Source of the DNA: Actinomadura nitritigenes
GTDB lineage: Bacteria > Actinomycetota > Actinomycetes > Streptosporangiales > Streptosporangiaceae
Direction: 5' to 3'
Length of the DNA: 64,000 nt
NCBI RefSeq assembly: GCF_017573545.1
Contig: NZ_JAGEOK010000019.1
Span: 62,001 to 126,000 of the forward strand
Below, one piece after another: positions 18,327-27,042 of the stretch. A model generated the notes under the pieces. It worked only from the letters and a program-made list of their open reading frames with translations, did not search any database and had not been told where the DNA came from. Every line of letters starts with the position of its first letter. Within the stretch, counting starts at the first letter, position 1. The translations under genes and the position numbers were made by a program.

Positions 18327-18328
18327 TC
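18310..18328. promoter_or_regulatory. Palindrome GATTAC-N7-GTAATC, candidate operator of the MmyB-like regulator
   Basis: Perfect 6+6 bp inverted repeat centred 44 bp before the GTG start of the XRE gene at 18363. Position and symmetry suit an autoregulatory HTH dimer site. Confidence 0.5.
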
Positions 18329-18362
18329 GTCGGCATGATCCCGGGCCCGATACCGTCGGGGC

Positions 18363-19172
18363 GTGACGACAATGACGACGGCGTTGAGCGACGTGCGACC
18401 CATCGGAGAGCAGCTGCGCGCATGGCGGCAGCGGCGGAGGCTGAGCCAGCTGGAGCTGGCGTCGGAGGCGGACGTGTCGACCCGGCACCTGAGCTTCGTG
18501 GAGACGGGCCGGTCGGCCCCGAGCCGGGAGATGGTGCTGCGGCTCGCCGAGCACCTGGACGTCCCGCTGCGGGACCGGAACCTGCTGCTGGTCGCGGCAG
18601 GGTACGCGCCGGTGTTCGACGAGACGCCGATCGAGGAGCCGCGGATGGACACCGTCCGCGCGGCGCTGCGGCAGGTGCTGGACGGCCACGAGCCGTACCC
18701 GGCCGTGGTGGTGGACCGCTTCTGGAACCTGATCGACGCCAACTCCGCGGCGCGGCTCTTCATGGAGGGAGCGCCACCGGAGCTGCTGGCGCCGCCGCTG
18801 AACGTGCTGCGGCTCAGCATGCACCCCGACGGCATGGCCAAGAACATCCTCAATCTGGCGGAGTGGCGAGCCCACATGATCGACCGGGTGCGGCGCCATG
18901 TCGCGCTCACCGCCGACTCCGCCCTGACGCAGCTGTACCACGAGCTGCGCGCGTTCCCGGGGGACGTGGGGGAGGCGATGGCCCCGCCGGCGGACCACGA
19001 CGTCTTCGTGCCGCTGCGGATGCGGATCGACGGCCGGGAGCTCTCCTTCTTCAGCACCATCGCGACGTTCGGGACGCCGGTGGACATCACCGTCGCCGAG
19101 CTGGCGATCGAGTCCTTCTACCCGGCGGACGAGGCGACCAGCGCGTTCCTGCGCGAGCGCGCCGGCTGGTGA
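18363..19172 (+). CDS. XRE-family regulator with MmyB-like ligand-binding domain
   Basis: Regulator of 269 aa. Residues about 15-70 form the Cro/C1 helix-turn-helix (LSQLELASEADVSTRHLSFV), and the C-terminal two thirds is the PAS-like MmyB ligand domain (YPAVVVDRFWNLIDANSAAR through FFSTIATFGTPVDITVAELA). In other actinomycetes such regulators usually control an adjacent short-chain dehydrogenase; here the neighbour is a convergent flavohemoglobin, so the partner may have been lost or moved. GTG 18363 begins MTTMTTAL; ATG 18372 is possible. The duplicated 41-bp element lies directly upstream. Confidence 0.9.
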   Translation: MTTMTTALSDVRPIGEQLRAWRQRRRLSQLELASEADVSTRHLSFVETGRSAPSREMVLRLAEHLDVPLRDRNLLLVAAGYAPVFDETPIEEPRMDTVRAALRQVLDGHEPYPAVVVDRFWNLIDANSAARLFMEGAPPELLAPPLNVLRLSMHPDGMAKNILNLAEWRAHMIDRVRRHVALTADSALTQLYHELRAFPGDVGEAMAPPADHDVFVPLRMRIDGRELSFFSTIATFGTPVDITVAELAIESFYPADEATSAFLRERAGW

Positions 19173-19208
19173 GCCGCCGTCCCGGGGCGCGAGCCCGGGG
19201 ACGGCGGC
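19173..19208. terminator. Bidirectional terminator between convergent genes
   Basis: Long G/C hairpin: left arm GCCGCCGTCCCGGGGC, right arm GCCCGGGGACGGCGGC, with one internal mismatch pair. It starts at the XRE stop codon and ends 10 bp before the flavohemoprotein stop at 19219. Confidence 0.75.
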
Positions 19209-19218
19209 CGCCCCGCCC

Positions 19219-20349
19219 TCACTCCTCGGCTTTCAGCAGGTCGTGGTGGACACGCTCCAGCGGCATCCCGAGCCGCTGGAGCTCGGCGACCGTCCTGCGC
19301 ACCATCGGGACGGGGCCGGCGATGTAGGCGTCGCGGTCGTCCCAGCCGCCGTCCCAGCCGTCCAGGTCGGCGAGGACGTCGGCGGGCGTGCCGCGCAGGC
19401 CGCGGAAGTCCGGCTCGTCCGACAGGACGGGCAGCACCCGGACCCACGGGTACGCCGACTCCAGCAGGCGCAGGTCGGCCAGGTCGTACAGGTCGCGTTC
19501 GGTGCGGGCGCCGACCAGCAGCCGGACGTCGCGCCGGCGGCCGGCCGCGACGGCCTGCTCGGCCAGTGCCTTGACGGGGGCGAGGCCGGTGCCGCCGGCG
19601 ACGAGCAGCAGGTCGCGCCGGGAGTCCGGACCGAGGGTCATGGTGCCCGTGGCGGGCCCGAGCAGGAGGGTGTCGCCCGTCCCGGTGGCGCGCACCAGCG
19701 CGCCGCTCACCCAGCCGCCGGGCCGGGCCCGCACGTGCAGGCGGAGCCGGCCGTCCGAGCGGGGGGCGTTGGCGATGGAGTAGGGCCGCCAGACGCGCGG
19801 CCAGCGCGAGGTCTGCACCGTGACGTACTGGCCGGGGGCGAACGGCAGCGGGCGCTCGGGGCTGAGCGTGAGCACGGCCAGGTCGTCGGCGCGGCGGTCG
19901 TGCTCGACCACCTCGGCCGCCCACCAGGGCGGGGCGGCGGCGGCGTCGCGCTCGGCCGCCTCGATCATCGTCGCGGCGGCGGACCGGTAGGCGTCGGTCC
20001 ACGCCTTCTCCGCGCGCGGGCTCCACATGTCGCGGGCGAAGAGCCTCAGGGTGGCGAGGAGGGCGTCCTCGACCGCGGCGTAGTGCTCGGCGGTCACCCC
20101 GTACCGGCGGTGGTCGCGGCCGAGGCGGGCCAGGTGGGAGGCCAGGTCCTCGGGGTTGTCCTGGCTCCAGACGATGCGGGTGAGCGCGTGGAAGAAGCGC
20201 TCGCGCTGGGTGTCCAGCGCGATCGGGAACAGCGCGCGCAGCCGCGGTTCGGCGGCGAAAAGGCGGCCGTAGAAATAGCTCATGGCCTTGTCGGAGCGGG
20301 ATTCGAGGCGGGTGAAGCTCTCCTTGAGCATTCGCGGTTCCGTTGACAT
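19219..20349 (-). CDS. Flavohemoglobin-like nitric oxide dioxygenase
   Basis: Protein of 376 aa: an N-terminal globin (about 1-140, with the proximal histidine in GRDHRRYGVTAEHY), then an FAD domain (WRPYSIANAP) and an NAD domain (GGTGLAPVKALAEQ). The domain order matches flavohemoglobins that convert NO to nitrate with O2 and NAD(P)H; the globin is of the short actinobacterial type. ATG 20349 is preferred over the GTG at 20358 because the GA-rich Shine-Dalgarno sequence is then at working distance. A 650-bp non-coding region precedes it. Confidence 0.87.
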   Translation of the reverse strand: MSTEPRMLKESFTRLESRSDKAMSYFYGRLFAAEPRLRALFPIALDTQRERFFHALTRIVWSQDNPEDLASHLARLGRDHRRYGVTAEHYAAVEDALLATLRLFARDMWSPRAEKAWTDAYRSAAATMIEAAERDAAAAPPWWAAEVVEHDRRADDLAVLTLSPERPLPFAPGQYVTVQTSRWPRVWRPYSIANAPRSDGRLRLHVRARPGGWVSGALVRATGTGDTLLLGPATGTMTLGPDSRRDLLLVAGGTGLAPVKALAEQAVAAGRRRDVRLLVGARTERDLYDLADLRLLESAYPWVRVLPVLSDEPDFRGLRGTPADVLADLDGWDGGWDDRDAYIAGPVPMVRRTVAELQRLGMPLERVHHDLLKAEE

Positions 20350-20999
20350 GGCAGGCACGCCCCCTCGGCGGGTGGTGGCCGGAACCGCCGACGATTCGGC
20401 GCACTGCGCGCTCCGCGGTGCCCGGCTCGGTGGGATTCTCGCACTGAAATTCCCAGGTCCTCAAGGTGGCCGTGTCTGGATGCTCCTTGATGTCACTGTA
20501 TGTAATCATTTTTTAATTCCCTGTGATCGCAGTAACGGTGACAAATAGGGCGAATACCGCCCGGTATCACATGGGGTCGACAAGATCGGTCACATTGGCG
20601 TCCGTTCCGGAAACGACGGTGTTCGCGGACGAGCCGGTTCGGTTCGCGAGCGGCCGCCGCGGGACCGGCGCGGTCGGGGCGGTGGACGGATCCGCACCCC
20701 GGTAGAAGATTCGCCGATTCGGTGGTGGATGTTCTCCAGGCGGGGGCCGGGCGCGGCGGCCGTCCGGACGGGGCGCCCCGGGCCGCCGCGACCAAGATCG
20801 TCCAGGTCGGAGGCCCGGACCGGGTCCGGCGCATCGGCCTGCGGAGATCTGGGCCGTGCGGCAAGCTTTGCGGGGAAAGGCCGGGGGCGGGACGGTCCGT
20901 GGGGGCGGGCGATGCGCCATGATGTGCACGCAACAGTGGTGAATCACCAGATATCGGTAGCCGACCCGTGGCCAGTGCTCAGCAGAGGGGAATCCACGC
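20350..20999. other. 650-bp intergenic region with a relatively AT-rich segment
   Basis: Between the divergent flavohemoglobin and amidohydrolase genes. Short frames exist here but none has family similarity or convincing codon bias. It holds an AT-rich stretch near 20490-20550 (including TTTTTTAATT), unusual for this DNA, and the palindrome at 20554. It probably contains the promoters of both genes; no gene is supported. Confidence 0.5.
20554..20567. promoter_or_regulatory. Palindrome ATACCG-CC-CGGTAT
   Basis: Perfect 6+6 inverted repeat beside the AT-rich stretch, about 205 bp before the flavohemoglobin start and 430 bp before the amidohydrolase. It looks like a TetR-type operator; its regulator is not evident. 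Confidence 0.4.
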
Positions 21000-21749
21000 A
21001 TGTCAGAGGCGATCCGAGGGGCTCCGGGCCCCGCCGCAGGAGGAGGCGCGCCGCCGCTCATCGGCATCACCACCTACGAGGAGCCGGCCCGCTGGGGCGT
21101 CTGGGTGCGCGAGGCCGCGCTGCTCCCGGCGTCGTACGTGCGCTCGGTCGAACGGGCCGGCGGCGTCCCCGTCATGATCCCGCCGACCGGCAGCCTGCGC
21201 GGGCTCGCCGCGCTGGTCTCCCGCCTGGACGGGCTCATCCTCGCCGGCGGCGGCGACCTCGACCCGGACCTGTACGGCGCCGAGCGGCACGCCGAGACCG
21301 GGCCGCCGCAGCCGCAGCGCGACCGGTTCGAGCTCGCGCTCGCGCGGGCGGCGGTGGACGCCGACCTGCCGTTCCTGGCGATCTGCCGGGGCATGCAGGT
21401 GCTCAACGTGGCGCGCGGAGGCGCCCTCGTCCAGCACCTGCCGGAGGCCGTGGGGCACAAGGCGCACGCACCCGAGGTCGGGAAGATCGGCACCCACCGG
21501 GTGCAGATCAGCGCGACCAGCGCCGTCGGCAAGATCCTCGGTGACGTCGCGGACGTGCCCACCTACCACCACCAGGCGGTCAGCCGCCTCGGCAAGGGCC
21601 TGTCGGCCGTGGCGTGGGCGGACGACCAGGTCGTCGAGGCCGTCGAGCTGCAGGGCCACCGGTTCGGCCTGGGCGTGCAGTGGCACCCTGAGGACGGCGA
21701 CGACAAGCGGCTGTTCGAGGCGCTGGTGGCCGAGGCCGCCGGCCGCTGA
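21000..21749 (+). CDS. Class I glutamine amidotransferase-like hydrolase (PuuD/gamma-glutamyl-GABA hydrolase family)
   Basis: Enzyme of 249 aa. The nucleophile elbow AICRGMQ places Cys at about residue 129, and QWHPED supplies the catalytic His near 229 with the following Glu. GLILAGGGDLDPDLYG is the oxyanion-site region typical of gamma-glutamyl-gamma-aminobutyrate hydrolases and related peptidase C26 proteins. Likely it hydrolyses a gamma-glutamyl amide formed on a polyamine or amine. GAGGGGA upstream of ATG 21000 supports the start. The esterase gene follows after 75 bp. Confidence 0.85.
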   Translation: MSEAIRGAPGPAAGGGAPPLIGITTYEEPARWGVWVREAALLPASYVRSVERAGGVPVMIPPTGSLRGLAALVSRLDGLILAGGGDLDPDLYGAERHAETGPPQPQRDRFELALARAAVDADLPFLAICRGMQVLNVARGGALVQHLPEAVGHKAHAPEVGKIGTHRVQISATSAVGKILGDVADVPTYHHQAVSRLGKGLSAVAWADDQVVEAVELQGHRFGLGVQWHPEDGDDKRLFEALVAEAAGR

Positions 21750-21824
21750 CCGGGGATTGAGCCCCGCGCACCGGGGAAGGCGAAGCGGTAGGTTCCGCGC
21801 ACACCGCCCCCCGGAGGCCGCCGC

Positions 21825-22799
21825 ATGCCCTTGCATCCGCAGACCGTGAGCTTCTTGGAGATGCTGTCCGCCTGGACGGCGCCCCCGGAGGGCGCGCCGC
21901 CGGTCGAGGAGGACGCCGGGCCCACGATCGAGGAGATGCGGCGCAGGATCGGCGAGGTGTTCCCCGTCGACCGGCGACAGCTCCCGCACGTCGAGGACCT
22001 GGCCGTCCGGGGTCCGGGCGGTCCCGTCACGGTGCGGCTGTACCGTCCCGAGCCGGTCGAGCGCGGCCCGCTGCCCGCGCTGGTCTACCTGCACGGCGGC
22101 GGCTGGGTGCTCGGCGGCGTCGACAACGTGGACGCCGCGTGCCGCGACCTGGCGGCCGGCGCCGGATGCGCGGTGCTGAACGTCGGCTACCGGCTCGCGC
22201 CGGAGAACCCGTTCCCGGCGGCGGTGGACGACGCCTGGGCGGTCGTGGCGGCGGTCGCCCGCGACCCGGCCCGCCACGGCCTGGCGCCGGGCGCGCTCGC
22301 CGTGGGCGGCGACAGCGCGGGCGGGAACCTGGCCGCCGCGGTCGCGCTGCTGGCCCGCGACCGCGGCGTGCGCCTCGCCCACCAGCTGCTCGTCTACCCG
22401 GTGACGGACACCGCGATGGACACTCCCAGCTGGCGCCGGTACGGCACCGGGTACGGGCTGGACGCCGCGACGCTCGCCCGGTTCATGGACCTCTACCGCG
22501 ACGGCGCCGACCCCGCCGATCCGCGGCTGGCGCCGCTGCGCGCGCCCGACCTCGCCGGCGCCGCGCCCGCGACCGTGATCACCGCCGAGTACGACATCCT
22601 GCGCGACGAGGGCGAGGCGTACGCGCGACGGCTCGCGGCCGCCGGGGTGCCGGTGGAGGCGCGCCGCTTCGACGGCGTCGTGCACTCGTTCTTCCTGCTG
22701 CCGGAGATCTTCGACGCCGGTGCCGAGGCGATGCGGTTCGCTGTGCGACGATTGCGCGCGGCATTCGGCGATCAAGCGGCGGAGGGCAGTGCGGCATGA
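21825..22799 (+). CDS. Alpha/beta hydrolase of the hormone-sensitive-lipase family
   Basis: Esterase of 324 aa: oxyanion-hole motif YLHGGGWVLGG, nucleophile elbow GGDSAGGN (Ser near 163), Asp in EYDILRDEGEAYA and His in GVVHSFFLL complete the triad and mark bacterial HSL-type carboxylesterases. The substrate is a short acyl ester, identity unknown. The stop overlaps the enoyl-CoA hydratase start as ATGA, so both are one operon and the esterase may feed acids to CoA-dependent degradation. Confidence 0.88.
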   Translation: MPLHPQTVSFLEMLSAWTAPPEGAPPVEEDAGPTIEEMRRRIGEVFPVDRRQLPHVEDLAVRGPGGPVTVRLYRPEPVERGPLPALVYLHGGGWVLGGVDNVDAACRDLAAGAGCAVLNVGYRLAPENPFPAAVDDAWAVVAAVARDPARHGLAPGALAVGGDSAGGNLAAAVALLARDRGVRLAHQLLVYPVTDTAMDTPSWRRYGTGYGLDAATLARFMDLYRDGADPADPRLAPLRAPDLAGAAPATVITAEYDILRDEGEAYARRLAAAGVPVEARRFDGVVHSFFLLPEIFDAGAEAMRFAVRRLRAAFGDQAAEGSAA

Positions 22800-23599
22800 G
22801 CGACGCGGACGGGGTGTACGGGACGTACGAGCGGCTGAGGATCGACTGGGCGGCGGACGGCGTGCTGCGCGTCACGATGAGCGCGCCGGGCCGGCTGAAC
22901 GCCCTCGACACGGTCGGCCACCGGGAGCTGGCGGAGATCTGGCGGGATGCCGACGCCGACGACGCGGTCCGCGCGGTCGTGGTGCGCGGCGAGGGGACGG
23001 CGTTCTCCGCGGGCGGCGACATGTCCATGATCGAGGAGATGATGGGCGACCACGCGTCGCGGCGCCGCATCATGCGCGAGGCCCGCGACATCGTGATGAA
23101 CGTGCTGAACTGCTCGAAGCCGGTGGTCAGCGCGATCCAGGGCCCCGCGGTCGGCGCGGGGCTGGCGGTGGCGATGCTGTCGGACATCTCCGTCGCGGGC
23201 CGCACCGCGAAGATCATCGACGGGCACGTCCGGCTCGGCGTCGCCGCGGGCGACCACTCCGCGATCATCTGGCCGCTGCTGTGCGGGATGGCCAAGGCGA
23301 AGTACTACCTGCTGCTGAACGACGTGCTGACCGGCGAGGAGGCCGAGCGGATCGGACTCGTCTCGCTGTGCGTGGACGACGACGAGGTGCACGAGCGCGC
23401 GCTGGAGATCGCCGGCCGGCTCGCCGCCGGGCCCGCCGAGGCGATCTCGTTCACCAAGCACGCGCTGAACAACTGGCTGCGGCTGGCCGGCCCGACGTTC
23501 GACGCGTCGCTGGCCATGGAGTTCTTCGGCTTCACCGGCCCGGACGTGCGGGAGGGCGTCGCGGCGATCCGGGAGAAGCGCCCGCCCCGCTTCGCCTGA
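22796..23599 (+). CDS. Enoyl-CoA hydratase/isomerase family protein
   Basis: Crotonase-fold protein of 267 aa. GEGTAFSAGGDMSMI and IQGPAVGAGLAVAMLSDISV form the two oxyanion-hole segments; EAISFTKHALNNW is the C-terminal helix. Position-specific catalytic glutamates of classical hydratases are not obvious in the LGVAAGDHSAIIWPLLCG segment, so the reaction could be isomerisation, hydration or hydrolysis of a CoA thioester. ATG 22796 overlaps the esterase stop by 4 bp. Upstream frame extension is a shadow of the esterase gene. Confidence 0.88.
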   Translation: MSDADGVYGTYERLRIDWAADGVLRVTMSAPGRLNALDTVGHRELAEIWRDADADDAVRAVVVRGEGTAFSAGGDMSMIEEMMGDHASRRRIMREARDIVMNVLNCSKPVVSAIQGPAVGAGLAVAMLSDISVAGRTAKIIDGHVRLGVAAGDHSAIIWPLLCGMAKAKYYLLLNDVLTGEEAERIGLVSLCVDDDEVHERALEIAGRLAAGPAEAISFTKHALNNWLRLAGPTFDASLAMEFFGFTGPDVREGVAAIREKRPPRFA

Positions 23600-23622
23600 G
23601 CACCGCCCGCGCACCCTCCGGG

Positions 23623-24057
23623 TCAGGAGAAGCGCTTGGCGAGGGCGTCCAGGCCGGTGGCGTAGATGCCGGTGGACAGCGTCTTGCCCATCGCCTCCTC
23701 GTCGCCGGCGTCGGCGGAGAACTCGCCCCACCATTCGACGAACGCCTGGCCGGTGCCGGTCACGGGCGCCACGCGCAGGTGGCCGTGGGCGCCGCGGATG
23801 GGCAGCGGCGCCTCGAGGACCTGGTACCAGTAGGTGCGCTCGGCGTCGTCCAGCCCGGCCAGCCGCTCGCGGAACACCGAGTCCCCGGGGCCGATGACGC
23901 GGCGGACGCAGCCGACCCGGTCGGCGGGCCCGCCGTCCTCGATCACGCTGGTCTCCGGGCCCGGCATCCAGTCGGCGATGTTCCCGAAGTCGCGCAGGTA
24001 GGCCCAGACCTCGTCGGCGGGGGCGTTGAGCACGGCGCTGGCGTACGACCTGGGCAT
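23623..24057 (-). CDS. SRPBCC-family protein (polyketide cyclase/START-like)
   Basis: Small helix-grip protein of 144 aa. The beginning ASAVLNAPADEVWAYLRDFG and the segment WMPGPETSVIEDGGPADRVG are typical of bacterial SRPBCC proteins of the MxaD/polyketide-cyclase2 group. These bind hydrophobic ligands; the ligand is unknown. It converges on the enoyl-CoA hydratase (23 bp between stops) and is divergent from the acyl-CoA ligase. Confidence 0.85.
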   Translation of the reverse strand: MPRSYASAVLNAPADEVWAYLRDFGNIADWMPGPETSVIEDGGPADRVGCVRRVIGPGDSVFRERLAGLDDAERTYWYQVLEAPLPIRGAHGHLRVAPVTGTGQAFVEWWGEFSADAGDEEAMGKTLSTGIYATGLDALAKRFS

Positions 24058-24177
24058 CGGTTCTCCTCGGCGCGGCGGCGGATGCTGCCCTCATGCTGGC
24101 GCGGCGGTGTGATCACGGCAACGGGCCGGCGCGGCCGGATCTTGACCCGGCTGAACCGGGTTCGGGAGGATCGGGGC

Positions 24178-25644
24178 ATGCTCCTCGGCGACCTCGCGCA
24201 TCGCGGCGCCGCGCTCTGGCCGGACCGGACGGCGTTCGCCTGGGACGGGCGCGTCCGCACCTACCGCGAGCTGCACGCCCGCGTCGGGCGCTGGGCCGGG
24301 CTGCTCGCCGCCGGCGGCGTGCGGGCCGGCGACCGGATCGCGCTGCTGAGCGTGAACGTCCCGGAGGCGATCGAGACCGCGTTCGCGGCGTCGCTGATCG
24401 GCGCGGTCGTGGTGCCGCTGAACGTCCGGCTGGCCCCGGCGGAGATCCGCTTCCAGGTCGGGGACGCGGCGGCGCGGCACGCGGTCGTCCACCCGGCGCT
24501 CGAGGAGCTCGCCCGCGCGTCGGGGCTGCTCGACCTGACGCACTGGACGATCGGCCCCGGCCTCGACCGGGCCCTGGACGGGGCGCCGCCGCACGACCTG
24601 CCGCGGCCGGCCCCGGACGCGCCGATCATCCAGCTCTACACGTCCGGGACCACCGGCCGGCCGAAGGGCTGCCTGCTCACCAACCAGGGATGGGTCGCCG
24701 CCACCGCCAACGCGGTGCACGCGTTCGGCATCACCGGCGCGGACCGCCTCCTCGGCGCGCTGCCGCTGTTCCACGTCGCCGGGTACGGGGCCGCGCTCGG
24801 CCACCTGTCGGCCGGCGGGACGGTGGTGTTCCCGGCGGGCGCGTCGCCCGACGTGCTCTGGCCGCTCGTCGCCGGGCACGGCGTCACGGTCGCGATCTTC
24901 CCCACGGGCACGGGTCGGGCGCTGCGGCATCCCGCCGCCGCGCCCGGGACGCTGCGGCTGGTGTTCGGGATGGCCGGCACCGAGCGCGCCGGGACGCTGG
25001 AGGCGCTCTGCGACCTCGGCATCGGGTACCGCGGCGTCTACGGGTCGACCGAGGCGGGCAACTTCGTCACGGTCACCACGCTGGACGACGAGCTGGAGCG
25101 CCCCGGCACCGTCGGCCTGCCGCTGCCGCCGTTCGACCTCGCGCTGGACGGCGCGGACGCGCCCGGCGAGGTCGGGGAGCTGCTGCTGCGCGGCGCGAGC
25201 GTGATGGCGGGGTACGCCGGGCTCCCCGACCCGATGGACGGCGGATGGCTGCGCACCGGCGACCTGATGCGCCGCGACGCCGACGGCTACTTCCACTTCG
25301 TCGACCGCGCCAAGGACATGGTCCGCAGCGGCGGCGAGAACGTGTACTCCGCCGAGGTCGAGCAGGTGCTCGTCCGGCATCCGGGCGTGCTGGACGCCGC
25401 GGTGATCGGCGTCCCGGACGCCCGGTGGGGCGAGGCGGTCAAGGCGCTCGTCGTCGTCAGCGCCGGGACGACGCCCGCGGACCTCGACGCGCACTGCCGC
25501 GGCCTGCTCGGCGGGTTCAAGCGCCCCCGCTGGTACGAGCTGGTCGAGGCCCTGCCGCGCAACCACTCCGGCAAGATCCTCAAGCGCGACCTGCGCGCCG
25601 CGCACGACCCCGGCCGCTCCGTCCGCCTCCCCGAAGGCGGCTAG
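24178..25644 (+). CDS. Acyl-CoA ligase (ANL superfamily, AMP-forming)
   Basis: Enzyme of 488 aa that activates a carboxylic acid via acyl-AMP to acyl-CoA. Motifs: P-loop YTSGTTGRPKG (about 152-162), GVYGSTEAG in the acid-binding region, GDLMRRDADGYFHFVDRAKD and the catalytic lysine near the end in HSGKILKRDLR. The short length fits the medium-chain or fadD-like group. ATG 24178 is preferred because upstream frame is antisense to the SRPBCC gene. With the nearby hydratase and acyl-CoA dehydrogenase it suggests a degradation route for an aliphatic or alicyclic acid. Confidence 0.9.
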   Translation: MLLGDLAHRGAALWPDRTAFAWDGRVRTYRELHARVGRWAGLLAAGGVRAGDRIALLSVNVPEAIETAFAASLIGAVVVPLNVRLAPAEIRFQVGDAAARHAVVHPALEELARASGLLDLTHWTIGPGLDRALDGAPPHDLPRPAPDAPIIQLYTSGTTGRPKGCLLTNQGWVAATANAVHAFGITGADRLLGALPLFHVAGYGAALGHLSAGGTVVFPAGASPDVLWPLVAGHGVTVAIFPTGTGRALRHPAAAPGTLRLVFGMAGTERAGTLEALCDLGIGYRGVYGSTEAGNFVTVTTLDDELERPGTVGLPLPPFDLALDGADAPGEVGELLLRGASVMAGYAGLPDPMDGGWLRTGDLMRRDADGYFHFVDRAKDMVRSGGENVYSAEVEQVLVRHPGVLDAAVIGVPDARWGEAVKALVVVSAGTTPADLDAHCRGLLGGFKRPRWYELVEALPRNHSGKILKRDLRAAHDPGRSVRLPEGG

Positions 25645-25714
25645 AGCCGCGTCCGCCCGCGGCGGGTCGCCGTCATGAGGCGCCTCACAACGACGACTCG
25701 CCGCGGACCGGCGG

Positions 25715-26896
25715 TCAGTAGGAGCGGGGGAGGCCCAGTTCGTGCTGGGCGATGTGGGCGAGGACCAGTTCCTCCGCCACCGGGATGTTCTTGGCGATGC
25801 GGGCGTCGCGGAACATCCGCGCGACCGGGTACTCGAGGGAGTACGCCATGCCGCCGTGGGTCTGGAAGGCGCGGTCGGCGGCCTGCCAGGCGGCGTCGGC
25901 GGCGGTGAGCTTGGCGATGTTGGCCTCGGAGCCGCAGGGGCGGCCCCGGTCCCACAGCCATGCCGCCTTGTAGGTCATCAGCCGGGCCAGCTCCAGCTGC
26001 GCCTTGATCCGGGCGAGCGGGAAGGCGATGCCCTGGTTCGATCCGATCGGCCTGCCGAACGGCGCCCGGTCGGTGGCGTAGTCGCAGGCGATCTTCAGCA
26101 CCAGGCCGCCGGACCCGACGCCGCCCGCGGCGGCGAGGATCCGCTCGGGGTTGAGGATGTCCCACAGCACGGCGAAGCCCTGGTCGACCTCGCCGAGGAC
26201 GCGGTCGGCGGGGACGCGCACGCCGTCCAGGAAGACCATGCTGGACGCGACGGTGTTGGTGCCGAGCTTGGGGATCGGCCGGTAGGTGAGCGTGCCGTCG
26301 GCGACGGCCTGCTTGACGTCCACCAGAAGGACGGTGAAGCCGGACGTCCGGGGCTTCGCCTCCGCCGCCGGGATCGTCCGGGTGACCAGCACCAGGTGGT
26401 CGGCGCGCTCCACCCCGGAGATCCAGATCTTCTGCCCGTTCACTACGAACCCGTCGCCGTCGCGGCGCGCGTGCGTGGTGATGTTCATCGCGTTGCTGCC
26501 CGCGTCCGGCTCGGTGATCGCGAAGCAGGTCTCGATCTCGCCCGCCGCGATCTTCGGCAGGAACGCGCGCTTCTGCTCCTCGGTGCCGTGCCGGGCGATG
26601 GTGAGCCCGCCGAACGCGGGCGTGAGCAGGTACATGAACGACGCGGCGCCGCCCGCGCCGCCCTCGGCGAGCGCCTCCAGCGCCACCGCCAGCTCCAGCA
26701 GGCCCTGGCCCGCGCCGCCGTACTCCTCGGGGATCGCCAGGCTGTGCCAGCCGCCCTGGACCAGCTCCCGCCAGACCTCCTCCGGCCACCGCTTGTCGGC
26801 GTCGCAGCGGCTCCAGTACTCCTGGTCGTACTTCCCGGCGATCGCCAGCACGCCCTCGCGCACCGCGGCCGCGTTCTCCGGCAGATCGAAGTCCAC
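25715..26896 (-). CDS. Acyl-CoA dehydrogenase
   Basis: FAD enzyme of 393 aa catalysing alpha,beta-desaturation of an acyl-CoA. FAITEPDAGSNAMNI and KIWISGVERAD are the flavin-contact segments; GGMAYSLEYPVARMFRDARI carries the catalytic glutamate in the usual EYPV context, although the following ER is AR. GTG 26896 with AGGGAGG five bases upstream gives the canonical N-terminus (VDFDLPENAAAVREGVL). It converges on the acyl-CoA ligase and is divergent from the aldehyde dehydrogenase. Confidence 0.9.
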   Translation of the reverse strand: MDFDLPENAAAVREGVLAIAGKYDQEYWSRCDADKRWPEEVWRELVQGGWHSLAIPEEYGGAGQGLLELAVALEALAEGGAGGAASFMYLLTPAFGGLTIARHGTEEQKRAFLPKIAAGEIETCFAITEPDAGSNAMNITTHARRDGDGFVVNGQKIWISGVERADHLVLVTRTIPAAEAKPRTSGFTVLLVDVKQAVADGTLTYRPIPKLGTNTVASSMVFLDGVRVPADRVLGEVDQGFAVLWDILNPERILAAAGGVGSGGLVLKIACDYATDRAPFGRPIGSNQGIAFPLARIKAQLELARLMTYKAAWLWDRGRPCGSEANIAKLTAADAAWQAADRAFQTHGGMAYSLEYPVARMFRDARIAKNIPVAEELVLAHIAQHELGLPRSY

Positions 26897-27042
26897 CCGC
26901 GCCTCCCTCGACTCTCGTGCGGGGCTCCACCGTAGCCGATGGAGTAAGTGAGCACTGACGCAGGTCCCCGCCGTCATTGAAGCGCCGATCTCCGGGTAGG
27001 CAACGGCGGTCGAGGTCTTACGCGCGGCAGGAGGGTCACGGG

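Noticed and set aside
22720..25644. Apparent 974-residue protein joining hydratase and acyl-CoA ligase regions
   Set aside because: The first 480 codons are out-of-frame or antisense noise over the hydratase and SRPBCC genes. The ligase begins at 24178 with normal motifs.
26947..26956. Short palindrome AGTG-AG-CACT between the acyl-CoA dehydrogenase and aldehyde dehydrogenase genes
   Set aside because: Four-base arms are too short to separate from chance, and the sequence is not repeated nearby.
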